Assembly (NCBI GenBank): GCA_013399695.1
Contig: VXAU01003702.1
Coordinates: forward strand, 1-64,000
Length of the DNA: 64,000 nt
Source of the DNA: Formicarius rufipectus
Lineage: Eukaryota; Chordata; Aves; Passeriformes; Formicariidae
Reading direction: 5' to 3'
Position 1 is the stretch's first letter. The number at the start of each line of letters is the position of its first letter. Position numbers and translations under genes: made by a program. The notes beneath the pieces were generated by a model that had not been told where the DNA came from, searched no databases, and worked only from the letters and a program-made list of their open reading frames with translations. Below are positions 11,301-26,300 of the stretch, piece by piece.

Positions 11301-14300
11301 GATGTTTATCCCTCTTGCTCAGACCTTTGCTGAGGCACACTGGAGCTGCTCCATCTTTTGCTCGTGACAATTCATGAATGCAATTGAGTGCATGTGAAGC
11401 TCTTGAAACTTCAAGCACTAATTGCTGAGTAATTAAAACTTTTACTACTGGGCAATTAAAACTCTAATTACTAAGCAGCTGGCAGAAATCCATTCTGTAA
11501 TGATGACTATTCATTTTTATCTCTTTTAGATGCCCTTTCAGTGAAAACAGAGTCAGAGCACAGAGTGCCTCTACATATGCAGGTAGTTTACATCTCAAAT
11601 ATCCCCTAAGCCATGGAAAAAGGGTCTGTGGCACCTTCCTTCAGTGTTTTTGTACTTATTGTCACTACACCGATTGCTTTTAAATTTCAATCCAAGCATA
11701 CAGAGTTGAAGTGGGAGTTGTCAGATTCAGACCATGACCACTCACCCAGAAAAGCCTCAGTGAAGAATTCCCACAGAAATTAATGCCATATTATTGATTT
11801 AGTACCAACCCACCTGCTGAATCGCAATAACGCCTTAGAGAGAAGTAGGGTTTTCCTACTCCACTGTTCCCAGGATAACATGGATTAGGTTAGGAGATTC
11901 AAAGGGACAAGAGCTTGAGCTGCTCTGTTGTGAGAAAGGACTTTGTATGCGTGTCAGAAACATGCCATTCTCTGTAGGGACCAGACTAGCATTGAGTCCC
12001 TCGTCTCATTATCTTGTTCCCAAAACATATTAAACTTTGTTACAGTTCTTAGAGACTCTACTCAGAAAGTCTTTCAGAGCTCATTTGTATTTGTCATGGT
12101 AATCTGATTTTCCTGCTCTGCATTTTATTTCAGTCCTTCCTTTTCTCTCTCTCTCTGCATAGTAAAGTCCTTCCACCATCATCTTCTCCATAGATCTCAT
12201 CATGAATTTATGAGTACCTTCAAGACTGTATGCGCATTTAGAACAAGCTCTCTCTGATTTTTATGATACTGAATTAACAGACATGTAAGATAAGCACAAA
12301 AGCTGAGAGATTTGCAGCCAGTCTCTGCATTTTGTGATTCCAAATTCCACTTGAAACATTTCTGCTGACTTTTTCTTTCATTCATTTCCATCTCTGACAT
12401 GAGCAGTCTGGGCAGCATCAAAGAACAGCAGAGGAGTATTACTATATTTACCAAATCTATACTATTTTCTTCCCCAAAGGTGTTCCCTGTAAAACTATCA
12501 AACAATTGTTTCACAGGAAGGTGCAGAGCGATGTGCATCATTTTATATAGATGTTGCAGCCAATTTGTTTCAATGACAGTAGCCATGAAAGTCTAAGTAG
12601 CAGAGATCCCTAATTGGTATTGATAGAGAAAGCTCAACTCAGTGATCTCTGAAGTCTCCTATTGATTTATTGTTTTTATTTCTCTTACAAATGTGTCAAG
12701 TCATCTCCAATGGAGATGTGAGTGCTTCTGTCCTAAAGGCTGATCAGTCACACAACAAAAGCTTATGATTCTCAGAGATGAGGCACGAAAATAAGATTTT
12801 GATTATCCTTACAGAAAAAATTTTCCATTATATATATCTGTGTACTGCCAGGCTCATCTTCTTCCAAATTCCTTCTTCTTGGGAGTTCTCTCTAATCTGA
12901 CCTCCCTTGCTGCCCACTGAGGCCTCAGAGCTGGAGGTGAATGAGAGAGAGCAGTGTGCCTGAGGTCAACCACCCACTCCAAGCCTAACTGCCTGACCCT
13001 GAATGGCCTCATTCTGTGCCCTGGGGTGCACCACTGCCTCTGCCTGAAGATGGTGGCCTACCCACAAATCTAGTCCTGAGAGTGGTTACAAGTGCCCATC
13101 AAAATGTGACTCAGAAGTTCCTATTTCCTGCAGTGCTTACTGCAGGAGCCCCTTCAGTCTCCTATGGCTCTGTTGACTCAGTTCCAATCTCCTTGAAGAA
13201 TACCCACGTTTTCAAAAAGAAGCTCCAGCCATGTTTCCCAACTCATTGACTTGCTCCTAACTATTTAACTAATGCATCTCTGCGGTTTAAATATAACATC
13301 ACCTTTGAGGCTGAAAATAGCTTTATCTTAGAGATACTTTCATCTTAAGAACTCTGCCAGAATTTTCTGGACATCAGATTTTTCCATGCAGTTTCATTGA
13401 TGAGGGCACAGATGTTTAGCTTTGCTTTCCAGTTCATGCATCTGCTTGTGATCTCCCAGTTGCTGCCTGTGATGTGTTTGCTCAATAAGTACAGAGCATA
13501 TCTGCTGGAGTGCTCAGTTATTTGTGCATCATCAGTGCCCTTTTTCTTCCCCTATGGAAAGTTATCAAGCCTTTGGAAAGGTATGAAGCATGAATCAGGC
13601 CCTGTGCAGACCATTGCTTCAAAGCCCTGGGGCTTTGGGGCATAAACACAGTAGCATTGGGCATATGGCTCAGTAGGAATTACTTTGATTATCATCAGGG
13701 GCATGGAAAAGGGCTATCTCATTGCTTCAGGGGGACCCCTTTCATGAAGGACAAGGGGAACAAGAAGGATTTGTGGACCAAAACTTCTGATTCCCTGCAA
13801 GCAAAGCAAACAAGAGCCACTTGTTGGCCTATGGAAGGGCAGTGGTCCAGCTGGAGTCGTCCTATAAGCCAAATTCAGTCAGCAGGCTGAAGTTGCAGCT
13901 CATGTCTTATGTTACTAATGCTTGACTCTAAAGAAACTCATGAAAATAATTTATTTGGTCACATTGCTGGCTTTCTGGGACCAGCCCCTTCTTTCTGGGA
14001 ATGCAAGGAGGGAGTGGTCACACAAGCAGCAGCAGTTCCTGTTCAGTGATGGACCTCTAAAGGGTCAGTGATCTCTGAAACTCCTTTATGCATTCTCCAG
14101 CAGTTGTTACAGGAATTAAGAGGGTCTACAGAACCATATCCTAGTAGGCTATCACAGCTGACTTTTTACTACTAGTTCCCAAACACCTCTTAGAAGTGAG
14201 AAGCTGCTAAAAGCTTAGCAGTACATCCAGCTTGGTCCATCACAGCAAAAGGTTCCCTTTCCTGCTCAAATCTTTTGAAGACAGAACTGCTTGACCTTGC

Positions 14301-17300
14301 TAGAAAGAAGTTAGAGCATCTCAAATTGTAATAACAGTAATTTCTCCCTATTTGACTTTATCTTACTGGTAAAGCAGGGAATAAAACGTTTACTTTCAGT
14401 GCTATGAGTGCACTTATGTATGGAAAGAAACATGCATACTCCCCCTAAATGAAAGGAAGACATAAACTTTATAGATTATATTTCATGAAGGTAAGATATG
14501 CAAAATTTTTTAGTATAAATTCATTGTTTGTTGTTGTTTTGTTCTGTCCTATAACAAGCCCAGAAAACCAGAGCATTTGAATTATACTCCAGTAGTGTGA
14601 TTTTTTTCCCCTAGCAATCACATGTCTAGAAAAGGAATTATAAAACATCTATGGCCATGCTCAGCCATTTTTTTTTTTCCCTTTTGTGCCAGCTTCTGCA
14701 AGAGTCAAAAAAAGTCATCTCCCGGGCCAGATGCACAACCTTTTTAAAGTTGATGCTAGTCAGCCTGGAGCATATCTTGGTTCTGCTAATGAGCAGAAAA
14801 TTTTCCTAGTGTCATGACATTTTTCTCTAACCTGTCTGGAGTTTGTACTAAACTGATCTCAGCACACACAAAGGTTCCTGTCAAGAGAAGACATTTTTTG
14901 ATAACCTGGAATCAGATTTTCTCATTAGCACTGAATTTTTCAAAAGATGAAGATGATTCTTCAAGGTGAGTTGAAGTTTTTGCCAGAGAAAACAAACTCA
15001 GCACTTTCCACAAAGTGATTGTATAGGGAGACACAACAGCCATTATAACTAATGCCATGCAAAAATGATGAGTGATCCAGGCTGGCTGAAGCCATTTTGC
15101 TGCAGAGACTGCTGGGCAGTTCCTGGAAGTCATTGCTGGTTTGGATCTTAGGGTAAATGTCTCAAATGCTCACAAGAGGATTCGTTACCGTGTGGGAGAC
15201 CATGCACTGAACAGATTACTCAGAGAGATTGTGGAATCTCCCTCACTGGAGATATTTAAGAAGCAACTGGATGCAATTCTGTACAATGTGCTCTCAGATG
15301 ACCCTGCTTGAGCAGGGAGGTTGGACCAGATAACCCACTGTGGTCCTTTCCAACCTGACCCATTCTGTGTTCCTGTGTGATTTTGTGACAGTGTAAGGCA
15401 AGCATTGTTTTGAACTCTCCTTGACCACACACTACAGAAGAGGACACAACTGTCAAAGTTTACAAACACTTGAAAAAATCTCTTGTTCCATGTTCCTCTT
15501 TTATAATCTTGCTTCTGAGGGCTTACCTACAGACCAGGAGTATATTTTATTTCTGTCAGATGACACTTTGGTGGGTCCATGCTGAGTTGCTTCATTACTA
15601 GAGCAACAAGTCACTACGCCCTGTTTACTGCCTCAGGCTAACTGAGAAATACCTGGCCTTACCATTCTGCAGTGGTACCAGGAGCATCACTTCCTCCAGA
15701 GTGGAGGGACATTGACCTATGAGAGGTGTGTAGTGGGCAGTGAAAGTAGTAATGTAAATCACAGCAAGGGAAGTATTATTAAATGATGAATGTATTTTAC
15801 TTGTCCTGCCCTTGCCTCATTCCCAGAAGGGCGCATTTTCAGCATCTGCAATGTGTTTATTCTGTCCTGATCTGCAACTGTTGCCAGGGTAGAACTAGCT
15901 TTTGCTTTTCTGTGTCAAACCACTACATTAGAAATGACTGAACACTGCCCTAGCACAGGAGAAATGGAAAGATTGGGAAGGCTGAGGAAGAATAAGAGGA
16001 ACAAATAGGAGAAACACACACAGAAAGACAAGGAAAAAATACTGCAGTGCAATCGCCCAGCATCTGAAACTTGTGTCCGGAATTGCAGTTACTCACATAA
16101 GTCACTACCATGACAACAAGTGTAATGCAAAGACTTTGTGCATTCCAACTTTAATACATTTAAATCTTCATTATTGGGAGATTAAATCCCAATGCCCCTT
16201 ACAGAACATTGCAGAGAGATGGAGAAAACATTTTAATTGCAAACCAACATGAACTAGCAGGTTTAAAAGAGATTTTGCTTCTTTTTACTTTCAGCTTCAT
16301 ATCCTTGCTATCTTAGCTCTTAAGACTAAACTTAATAGTGAAAATGACCTCTCTTTATTCTTGGCTGTTGGCTAAAAGTGAGAATAGACATTAGCATCTT
16401 CTTAAGTTATTAAAAAATGGTTAAAAAAAAGTAAATCTCTGCCTTGAAAATCTAAGTTTTGTTGGTAAGAATGTAGGAAGTATATCTCCTTACTAAAGCT
16501 GGCAACAGGCAATACTGTTCCTAGGGAAAAAAAATCAGTTTTAAACACTTAGAATTAATAGTGGATTGTATTAAATTGCATAGTGTAATATAAGATCAGT
16601 TTTTTCAATGTAAGTTAGTTTTTATTAATTTCTCTTCTTTTTAAGATACACATATATTCTGAAATGGTGTCTCAGTTGCATAAAACAGAACCCCCTCCAA
16701 CAGACACCTCGACTTCATAAATGTCCCAAGATCTGTGAGACTGGATTAATGCATAACAAAGTTTCCATATAAAAAACTAGAGTGGTAATAACTTTTCTGG
16801 CTACTTGGCACACATAAGAAATGCAAAGGTGTATTAGAAAGACCAAAAATCCTTTGCGTTTACAGAAATGGATTTTGCCAGAGTAGAAGATGCTGTATCT
16901 GAGCCCGTATTTATGAGGATATTTTCATTTATGATTTAAGTAAAATGGTTTCAAAGGTATCACTAGCATCAACAAACTAAAATGGTTTAAGAATTTATTC
17001 CCTCATAAGGAATTTCCATTATGCAGCATTTTCACCTGTTCCCAGCCTGGAGCGATGTATACTCTATTATTTATTCTTCCCTTGGTCATAAGGAGGGCTC
17101 TCCACCTGAAATTATTTATGCTTATAAAAAAAGTTCCATTCTGCCAGGAGAGGCCTTCCACATGCTGGAGTAAAGTTGCTGCAGAAGATGTGGAAAGAGG
17201 CACATAGAGAAACTGAAGGAAAGAAGTAAGTGAAATATTTTGTTATCCTTCAGTTTGCTGTCATATTACCACAAATTGGGGGTAGACTATGGCAAAAACT

Positions 17301-20300
17301 GTATGAGGGAAAGGCAGCAATAAAGAAAGGAAATATCAACTCTATTCCACAGCTTTAACACATAGGTGATAAAAAACTTGGGCAACACAGAAAATCTCAG
17401 GTAGAGTTGGGAAATGGACGAGGGCTGTCTTCATTGCAGAGCCACCTCTCCTTCCCTATCTGTGTTGCTCACAACAGCCCTTATACAAAGGGAAGACACA
17501 AAGTAGTCTTATCTAGACACATTTGAATTTTTTTTTTGTACAAATGAACAAGTGAAGTGTTATAACAATGATTCAATCTAGTTCCATTTCTCTCAGGAAG
17601 CTGCAGACAAGGGAGTGAGGGAAGGAAGAAATGTGTCTTGGTAATGAGCTGTGGGAAAGGACCTTAGGAGCAGAGAGAAGCAGATGACTCTATTGTTGAA
17701 CAATGGGGTGAGAGCACTGAAAATCAGAACTCCAGTTCATGGGAAAAGACAGATCTACAGCAGCTGCAAGAGGTTTCTCCATCATGCTATTGCTGCTCTG
17801 AAAGGAAAGCCCTTCAAATCACTCTCTCCAGTACTCTACCCTCTTTATACCAGCATTGCAGGTCCCAAAGGAGTGGACTTGAGCCTTACACCATCGCCAA
17901 GGTCCATATTTCCTCAGGGCTGAGTCACTGAGCACAGAGAAGAGGTGTCCAGCAGTTAAGAATGGTTGGGTTTCCTGGCAGACAAAGGTGGGTGTGTAGC
18001 TAGGGTTTGGCTGAGTCTGACCTAATCACAGCTGTAGCTGTGAGGGGCAGTCCAGCACGTCTGCCTGCAGTGAGGCTTTCCCTCCTTCCCTTTGTGATGA
18101 CATCGCTTTGTGTGGCCACACGGGCAGCTGAGCCAGGGATCTGTCTAGTCATTAATGCCGGGAGAAAGCAAACCGAAAAAAGAGTGGTAGATTTTAGTGG
18201 CCTCACTTCACATCACATCTGCTATGCCAGCAGCACTTCTATGTGTGAGAAACTCACAGTGCAAGTGTGGTCTAACTGTTCTTAGCACATTTGGGAGTGA
18301 TTCCAGTTCTCAGATGACATAAGAATGAACATCAGCACTGGTTAGGAAAGGCAGAAGACCTTCATCATGCCTTCACACCAGGCTCAAAAGATGCTTTCGG
18401 AGGATGGCCACCTCATCTAGGGTAGTCATTGCTCCTGCTAGAGGTGTGGGTCAGCTGCAGGACCACTAGCTGCCAAACGCTTCCTTCCCTTCTATGTGTA
18501 CACCCTGATGAAATTTTAACAGAACAAACTCAATGGACACAAGGAATACGTAAAATTTATTCCCTGACTGGATGGTGAGAAAGGAATCAGTGGCCTGGTT
18601 TGAAGAAACCTATCAGGGAGCAGTAGGAAATTAATTTGTCACATGACAGCCCAGAAATAATGGAGACCCATTCTCTTGAGCCATATGTGAATGATTTCAA
18701 TTAGCAAGTATATTCAAGTGTCTGACAGTGGATCTAGGAAAAGCTATTGAACTGATAGCTCAATATTATTATTTTATTCATGTATGAATCGCTCACCCAC
18801 ATTTAGTAGCACACACATGAAACAACAAACTATTCCCCATACTTTCCAAGTATGAATATCACAGTTCAAAACTGAGGAGAAATAAACATTATATCGACCA
18901 TTCTTCTCCCTTCAATTAAAAATGACCAGCAATGTCATCCATTTCCTTCAAATCCCCATCCAAGTTGAAATAAATTGTTAGGAAGTTAATACATAAATCC
19001 CAGTTTTCTTCTTCCTCTGCTCTGGGATTTCACTTGTTCTTCCAAATCAGGGAAACCCCAGCTGCCTTTCCAGCTGTTCATTGAGCTCCAAATGTCAGTG
19101 CACCTGCTGCTGGTTTTCCTAATAACATGAATACGTGCTAGATGAGAAGCAGAATAAATCAGCCTAACCCAGTAAACAAAAAATATGGGGATACTCAGTC
19201 CTTTATGTAAGGAAATATTTTACTTTTGGAGACAATGCCTTTTCAATGCATTGTATTATTTTAGTAGTCATGATAAAGACAAGAAGTCTGAGAAAGTGAC
19301 TCAGGGCTGAAGATGGATTCAGGTTTGTCTCTGAAGTGGACTGGCACAGCTGCTTTGCCACCTGAGCAGAACATGAAGTATGGAAAGCTGGGCTGTGTCC
19401 CTGGGTGAGAGCCAGGGGAACCACGATTCTCCCAGAGAGGAGAGTGAAGATCAGCATGAGAAGGCATATATTCTGACAAGTACATACTTTCAAGAATGTC
19501 TGGGTTCCATTATGGTAATTTCTGCATCTGTATGAAAATAGTATTAAAATATTAATGGAACTCATATATAAAAATTCACCAGATCTAACCAGGAGATTTT
19601 AATGTCTGCAGATGCCATGGCAGGCCAAGACCATCTCTGTGATACTGCCATAAACTTAGCAAAGAAATATGAAGGATGAATGTAAAATGGATTATATTTG
19701 TAGCTGCCTTCCCCACTCCACAAACACATGTGGAATTTCCATTTTACAAAGCTGACATTCTTCCACTGTTCACTGTTATTTCATACTCTCCTAAAATCTG
19801 ACTATTACTAGATCTTTCAGGTTTCACAGTCTGCTGAAATAAAGCTGAGACTGACATATAACTGGATTCACCATTAAATAAAGAAAGTCTTGCCAAAACT
19901 TTGAATATCACAAATTGCTGAAGGCTTCTGGATGCTGAGAACAAGGTCCTCAGATGACCTGAGCTGGCACCACCAGCCCTGTGATGCTGCTCTGCAGGCA
20001 ACCAGGTCACTGAGAGCCCTGTACTGTGGAAGGCACACTTGGGTCACAGGGAAGAGAAGAAAGTTAAATTCAGGGTTACAGAAGACTTATAACCAACAAA
20101 ATAACCCCCACATCCTGTTTTCTGAGGAGTGGGATCAGAAAGGCACAAAATGCTGGCAGCTGCTCCTGAAATTGATGGAAATTTAAAATTCAACCTCTTT
20201 CACTGCTGCAGCTCCTGGTGCCATCTCTCAGTGGCTCCCAGCCCAAGAGGACCCTGCCAATTTGTCCCATGTATTTGATTCAGTGCTCTTCTTCCTTAAC

Positions 20301-23300
20301 ATACATTTTCTTCTTCTGGAGTCATTTGAGCTGAACTTGTGAAACAGAAATTGGCTTATGGGAAAATAGTCTAAGTAAATGTTTAACGAAAAAATGTTAA
20401 CGACCTCATGCTCTAAATTTAGGAAGAATAAATTTGGAGAAAGGGAGGAAGGCTTGATTTCCAGTGTAATCCTCTAGCATGCTGTTGACTGAAACCAGCT
20501 GGGAGTTCATTCTTTGATTTAACTCCTCTTTGTGTGGGGTAAAGAAGACTTTATTTCTCTGGAAAAGTGCTCTGGATAAGATGATGTGATAGTCAATTTA
20601 TCCTGGGCTTTTTGGTGTTTTTTGTGGGTTTTTTTGGTTGCTTTTTTGGGGGGTTGTTTTTTGTTGTTTTTGGTTGTTTGTTTTCCCTCTAGTACTGGGC
20701 TTTCTTCTGGCGAATTCAGACACTCTGAAGCTGGCATTTTGAAATGAGCTTATTTGGGAAAATTTTTGCCAGCACCTGTACACTCCATGGGTTGTCATTA
20801 TAAGCTGCTAGAGAAAATTCTTTTGGTCAGTGTGATGTTTGTTGTCTCGTGCCTACAGAAGCACTCCTTGCAAAAAAATGGATTTCATCATGGCAGAACT
20901 TTTTTATTAGTGATGCTGATCACCCAGATAAGCTTATACAAATCATCTGGTTATGAATGTGATTGATATTCATCTTACATTATCTTCATATGGCTTCCTT
21001 TTGTCATATTAAGGTGATCATTGTCTGAGGTACTGGAACAAACCAACACAAGAAACTTATCACTTATAGGGATATATTGACATTTATCATGGCCACAAAA
21101 AAAGGGAGGGACTGCTTGTTTCCCGATTTAAACTTCTAAGTGCTAGCCCCAGTAATCTTTAATTTCTGTTTGACCTCTGAGTGCTGAGGATTAAGGATGA
21201 AGCAGAATGCAAACTAGCTTGTCACCGCTGAGGTCTTCGGATTAGTGGCTGTTAACCATTGCATCAAACTGCAGAGATAGGCTGGCATGAGTGCTCCAAT
21301 TTGCTGCAAAATGGACACTCAGATGTTTTATAACTTTGTCTAAATAATGCATGCACTACTTTGTCAGCAAAAGCACCCATGGGGAAATGCACTAGGCTTT
21401 GAAAACAGATAAGTAAACCACAGTATGTTCAAGTAGTTGCTCCCAGATGAATTGCAATGAGGACTCAGTGAGAAGGGGGTGCTGTGATCCAGCCTTGAGT
21501 TCAGCACCATTCATATACAGAGGGTGATACCTTTGCTTCTCTGACAGTGTATATCTTTTTTTGGCAGCATGAATTCAACCAGGACGGAAAAGACCTGGAG
21601 GACATCATAGATGGGTGTGAAAAGCCAGCTGGACATGGTACATATTTCTGTCTTTGAACATGTAAATAGAAAGGGAGTGGTATAGAATATTTAAGACATG
21701 TGACAAGTTGGTTACATTTACCTCACTGCTAAATTTATGCAAGTAGAAACTGAGCTCTTTGCCTTGATGGTGATATTTTGCTTAAGTGTGCCCATATGTT
21801 CTTTTGGAGGATGTAAAAGCACGTTGTTCAGCTTTGGTGTTCCCTTTGGCTGGACCACGCTGGCTGTGAGCAGCATGCACAGAGATCAGGACTGACATAA
21901 CCGGGTGTGTGCAGGATTGATGGTCTATGGCACATGCAGTTAGTCATTCAGGGTTTGAAGGACATCCAGAAATTCCCAGCAAATGTCCAGCAGCTGCTAC
22001 CTAAATACAATTTATGGCTAGAAACAAGTATCTTTCTAGGGAAATATAATTTCTTACAGTATCCCTTACACTTAACTATGTACCAGACAGACTGTTTAAA
22101 GACAGACTTCATCAACTGGAGCCCACAGCATTTCCCTGCTGTGAACCAGGAAACTGGAGCACCATGGCAAGACTAGTCCCCAGTCTGTACGACTGCCAGC
22201 TTGTGACTGCCACATCTTTCTCAGTTCCATTGCTAAACATCTCAATGCCCCTCTCTGCATTCCTGGAGGATTTCCTCCATCCTTAACATGCCAGCATTGC
22301 CCAGACCTCAGCCAAGGGGCTGCTGTCTTCCCACTGTGTAGCAGGACTGGTTTCAGGGAGAGAAGGAGCACAATGAGGGACAGTGAACTGGTATAGGAAA
22401 GCAGGAAGGTTAGATAACATAGCTAAAACCCTAAGGCTGGATCTGAAAGCAGGTTTTGTCTGGTTTTCATGGCTGACAGAGGACACTTGATATCTGTAGT
22501 CCATTCATTAACGCTGGGATCCTCTGAGCTGAGCTCAGACACCTTGCTGCCCATTCATTTCACTCTGGCTTCTCTCAGACATCCTGTGTGTAAACAGGGC
22601 CACATCATCATCCTCTTTCTGCTGGAGAGACCAACATAGCAGTCACACAGTACCCTCTGCCACTTGGGCCTAATTGGGTGTAATTGTATCTGATTTTTGT
22701 TCCTTATGTCTGATTCCTGTTATGGAACAGCCCAGTGTGGAAAAAAATCTTTGGATACTTCTCTATCCTCATATCTTTGTTAGGACACAACTGAGTTTTA
22801 CATTTGCTAAGTACATGTCAGGCAGGTCAGCCCTTTTTTTCTCTGTTTATTGAAAACCCTGGTGGTGGAAAGGAACAGAATAAACAGTGTATACCTTTTT
22901 ATCAATACACTGATTACCTTCCAAAACTTTCTGCCAAATTAGTTTGGCAATCCAGAGAACCAGAAGTTGCTGCAACTATGACAAATGAATGGTTTCACTC
23001 AACACATGCTGTACTATATTAGGATGTCTACAAGCAGTGTTTAACTGGAAATGGAGTTTGTTCAGTGCCAAGCCATGAATAATTGCAGCAAATAAAAAAT
23101 GAAGCATGCCTTAAGTGTCATTTATTTTAAGAGGGGCTTAAGACATGAACAATTCCCTCAGACATGAAATCTGTGTTTAATAAATAAATTCAATAAACAC
23201 TTACTTTGTGTTTCTTCAGAGCCTGGCATAAACAAAAATGTAATGTCATTGCTGTGAGCATTATGAAACCCAGGGACAAAACTGGGGGCTTTCAGAACTT

Positions 23301-26300
23301 GATCTATCTTGAACTAACTTGAACTATCCCACTCCAAGGACTGATAGGGAGAAACAGGGACTTGTGCAGCTGTGGCACGGCTTCCTGTGACTGATGATTT
23401 GGGAAATGCTGTAGCTCCATGATCCTGTAAAACATCAAGTTTCTTGCAGCTTCTGTGGAATAAAACATGCTGTTTCTTGGGCAGTGGCAAGTGTCTTTTT
23501 GCACACCTACAAAGTTTAGAAGATCAAAGGCAGGGGAGGGGGAAAAGTGAAGAAATCTTGTCACACTGGTGATTTGGTAGCAGTAACTTTAGCTTTTATA
23601 ATGTGACTGGAGGTGAATTGCCCAGACTAGTGTCTCTCAGTATCCTGATGGGCTGAGAGATTGGTGGGGACAGAACCAAACTTGGGTTCTGCTTCCATGA
23701 GAAAAAGACAGTGTCAGCTCCAAAGAAAAGCAACCCTTCCATGAGTCTGAGAGGCAGATGGGTAAGATGAAGACCAGCTGTGGCAGATGGGCATCTGCTG
23801 AAGGATGGGTTCAAATGGGATTGCATACCGTGCTGACAAGGGAGCAAATGCTACCCTAATCTAGGAGGTACATGTGCTTTAGTATTTCCCATCCACATTT
23901 ATCACATTTTATCTCTCTCCACACTTCCTTTCTCTTCCTTTTTCCTGTCATTCATACTACTTTCTTCCATTCACCATTTTTGCCTCCAGCTTTTTCTGTA
24001 TTCTTTCTCAGCACCTCTGTCTTTTTGCCTCTGACTCCATCTTTGTGGCTCAAATTATCCCTGCCAGATTAGAAATTGCATTCTTCCCAAAACAGGGAAC
24101 AGATTAGAAGCATCCACTCCTTTTGTGGCATGCCACCACCTGCCAAATAAAGGGAGATTAAATCCTGATGTTCTGGCTTGAAGCAGATATCCACATCCAA
24201 TCCAGTGCAGTTTACTTTCTTTACAATTAGGCAAAACCTAACTGAAGTGTTCTGATTCCTTCATGCCGTGCCAGGGGGTGGATGGGTCTGCAGGCATCAC
24301 AGAAGACCGCGTGCTTTTAGGTCTCCAACGGGAGTCTGCAGCATTGCCCTTCTGCTATCCCATTTCTTCCCAAATAACCTCTGACCTTTGAACAACTTGC
24401 TTTTCCCTTTCTCAGCAATTTTTTTTCGGCTACCCACCTGGCTCCTCCTGAGCAGAGAGAGGCTCAGTGGTTTGGAACCTGGCTTCTGGCTTGTGACCTG
24501 TTTCCCTGTGGCTTGGGAGGAATTTCCAGAGGACGGGCGGTATGCGTGCCGCTCTCAGGGGAACTGGGAGACTGCCAAACCTAACCAGCAAACTGGGCCA
24601 GGAAAGGCCCCACATGCACTTTCACCAGAGGAAAGGAATGTTTGTGGAAACTGGGAGTAGCGGAGCTTATTTAACCCTACTTCTCTCCTCACATTCCTCT
24701 TAGTCTCAAGCCCAGCACTGAGCCCGTGCTGCCAAAAAGCACTGTGATAGCAAGACAAGGGGAGACAGGTTATTGCTGCAGCCTGGAGCATCTCAGGGAG
24801 GATAAAAGGAGTTCTTGGCTGAGGGCTGGTCACTGAGTGGGCAAGGCAGCCCCACAACTTGTGGTAAAGAGTTGGGCTAGTTGAATGAGCAAGTGTGCTG
24901 TTGGAAATATGTTGTAGAGCTACCATAGCAACGGCCAAATTGAACAGGATTCTGGTGTAATGAGAGACACAGGGATAACAGAGACATACAGGATCCCTTT
25001 CATGGCTTTCTTTCCTTCCCATGGAAGAGAAAACCCAACAGAACATGGGCTCCTTGGGTATTCTTTTTTTTCTTTTTTTTTTTTTTTGTGTTAAATAACA
25101 AAAGTTAATTGCAGCTCATCCTTAAGTTACGTTTTTTTCCTTTTCATGATGTTTTGATGCATTTTGCTCCTCCACTTCCCAGCATCAGCTATCTATATAG
25201 ATGTCCTGCAACAGCTTCACCCATACCAGTGCCATTTCACTAAAAAACCCTTTAGCCAACAAATAACTTGTTTGGGCTGGAAGATTTTAACAATCAAGGT
25301 TACTGCAGGAAGCCAAATTCGAGATAATGAATGAGATTGTGGCCTCACTCCTGAGAAGAGAAAAGCTCCTGTTGACTTTTATCATACTGGTTTGAACAGT
25401 TGGGTGCTTTTATAGTTAAAGTAAGCAACAGACTGGTTTGCCCACTTCAATCCAAGGCACTCACTCAGCAACCTGCTTTGCTGCAGCCAGGTCCTTGAAC
25501 ACAGATAGCTACTCTTCGGTTTGGATGGACTCAACTTCCCTCAGAAGAGCCACTGCAGTGCAGAAGGATTGTTTCACAGAGCCCCAGTTCAATTTGGGTG
25601 CAGGCAGCACTATTGTTTGCCTTCAGCAGCCTAGGCTGGCCCTATAGGTACTGCCCTGCCTTCAACCTGAGCACAGGAACTCCATGCAGAGTTAATTGTT
25701 GCACCACTCGGTGCTTTACCTCAGCAATTTACATCTTGCCTGTCACTATTTGGGTAATCAGAGCCTCTGCAGTCTGATGATGTTCATTAAGACCTGCTGA
25801 CTTTCAATTAGATTGTACTATTCAGTGCTTCTGACAGGAATTCTTTCTGCCTGAGAAGTCATTGCACTCCTGCTGAATTTGGCATGATCTACACCAAGAA
25901 AACAAGAAAAACACTTTATGCTTCAGAAACATAATTGAAAAAAAAATAAAAATCACAAGTATTCACAGTACACAGGGCTACATGCACACAGTCATCCTGA
26001 AGAGATCTGGGCTAAGTGACTTAATTACTCCATGCCATCCAACATTTCCTCTCCTTAATTACAATGAAATTACACTGAAAGTTCTTTGGAAAAGGAAAAA
26101 TTATTTTCTGTTCTGTGTGTTTGCATAATGCCAGGTAGTAGTGAGTTCTCTGAGCCCAGCAGTTGAGTATAAGATAACAAGGAGGGAACACCCAGTCTAT
26201 GAGTACATGAGCTATTTCATTCATCACAGAGCTGCTTCTCCTTTGGAAGAGATCCTTACCTGCTCAGCATGCACTACAGCAGTGAAGGAGTTGATAAAGG

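Noticed and set aside
12200..12586. 128-codon minus-strand frame in FAM180A intron 1
   Set aside because: No recognised domain, no splice context and a matching shadow frame on the other strand.
24555..25046. Longest minus-strand open frame, 163 codons
   Set aside because: No recognisable domain, no upstream promoter or splice context, overlapped by another frame on the plus strand. A frame of this length is expected by chance in 64 kb.
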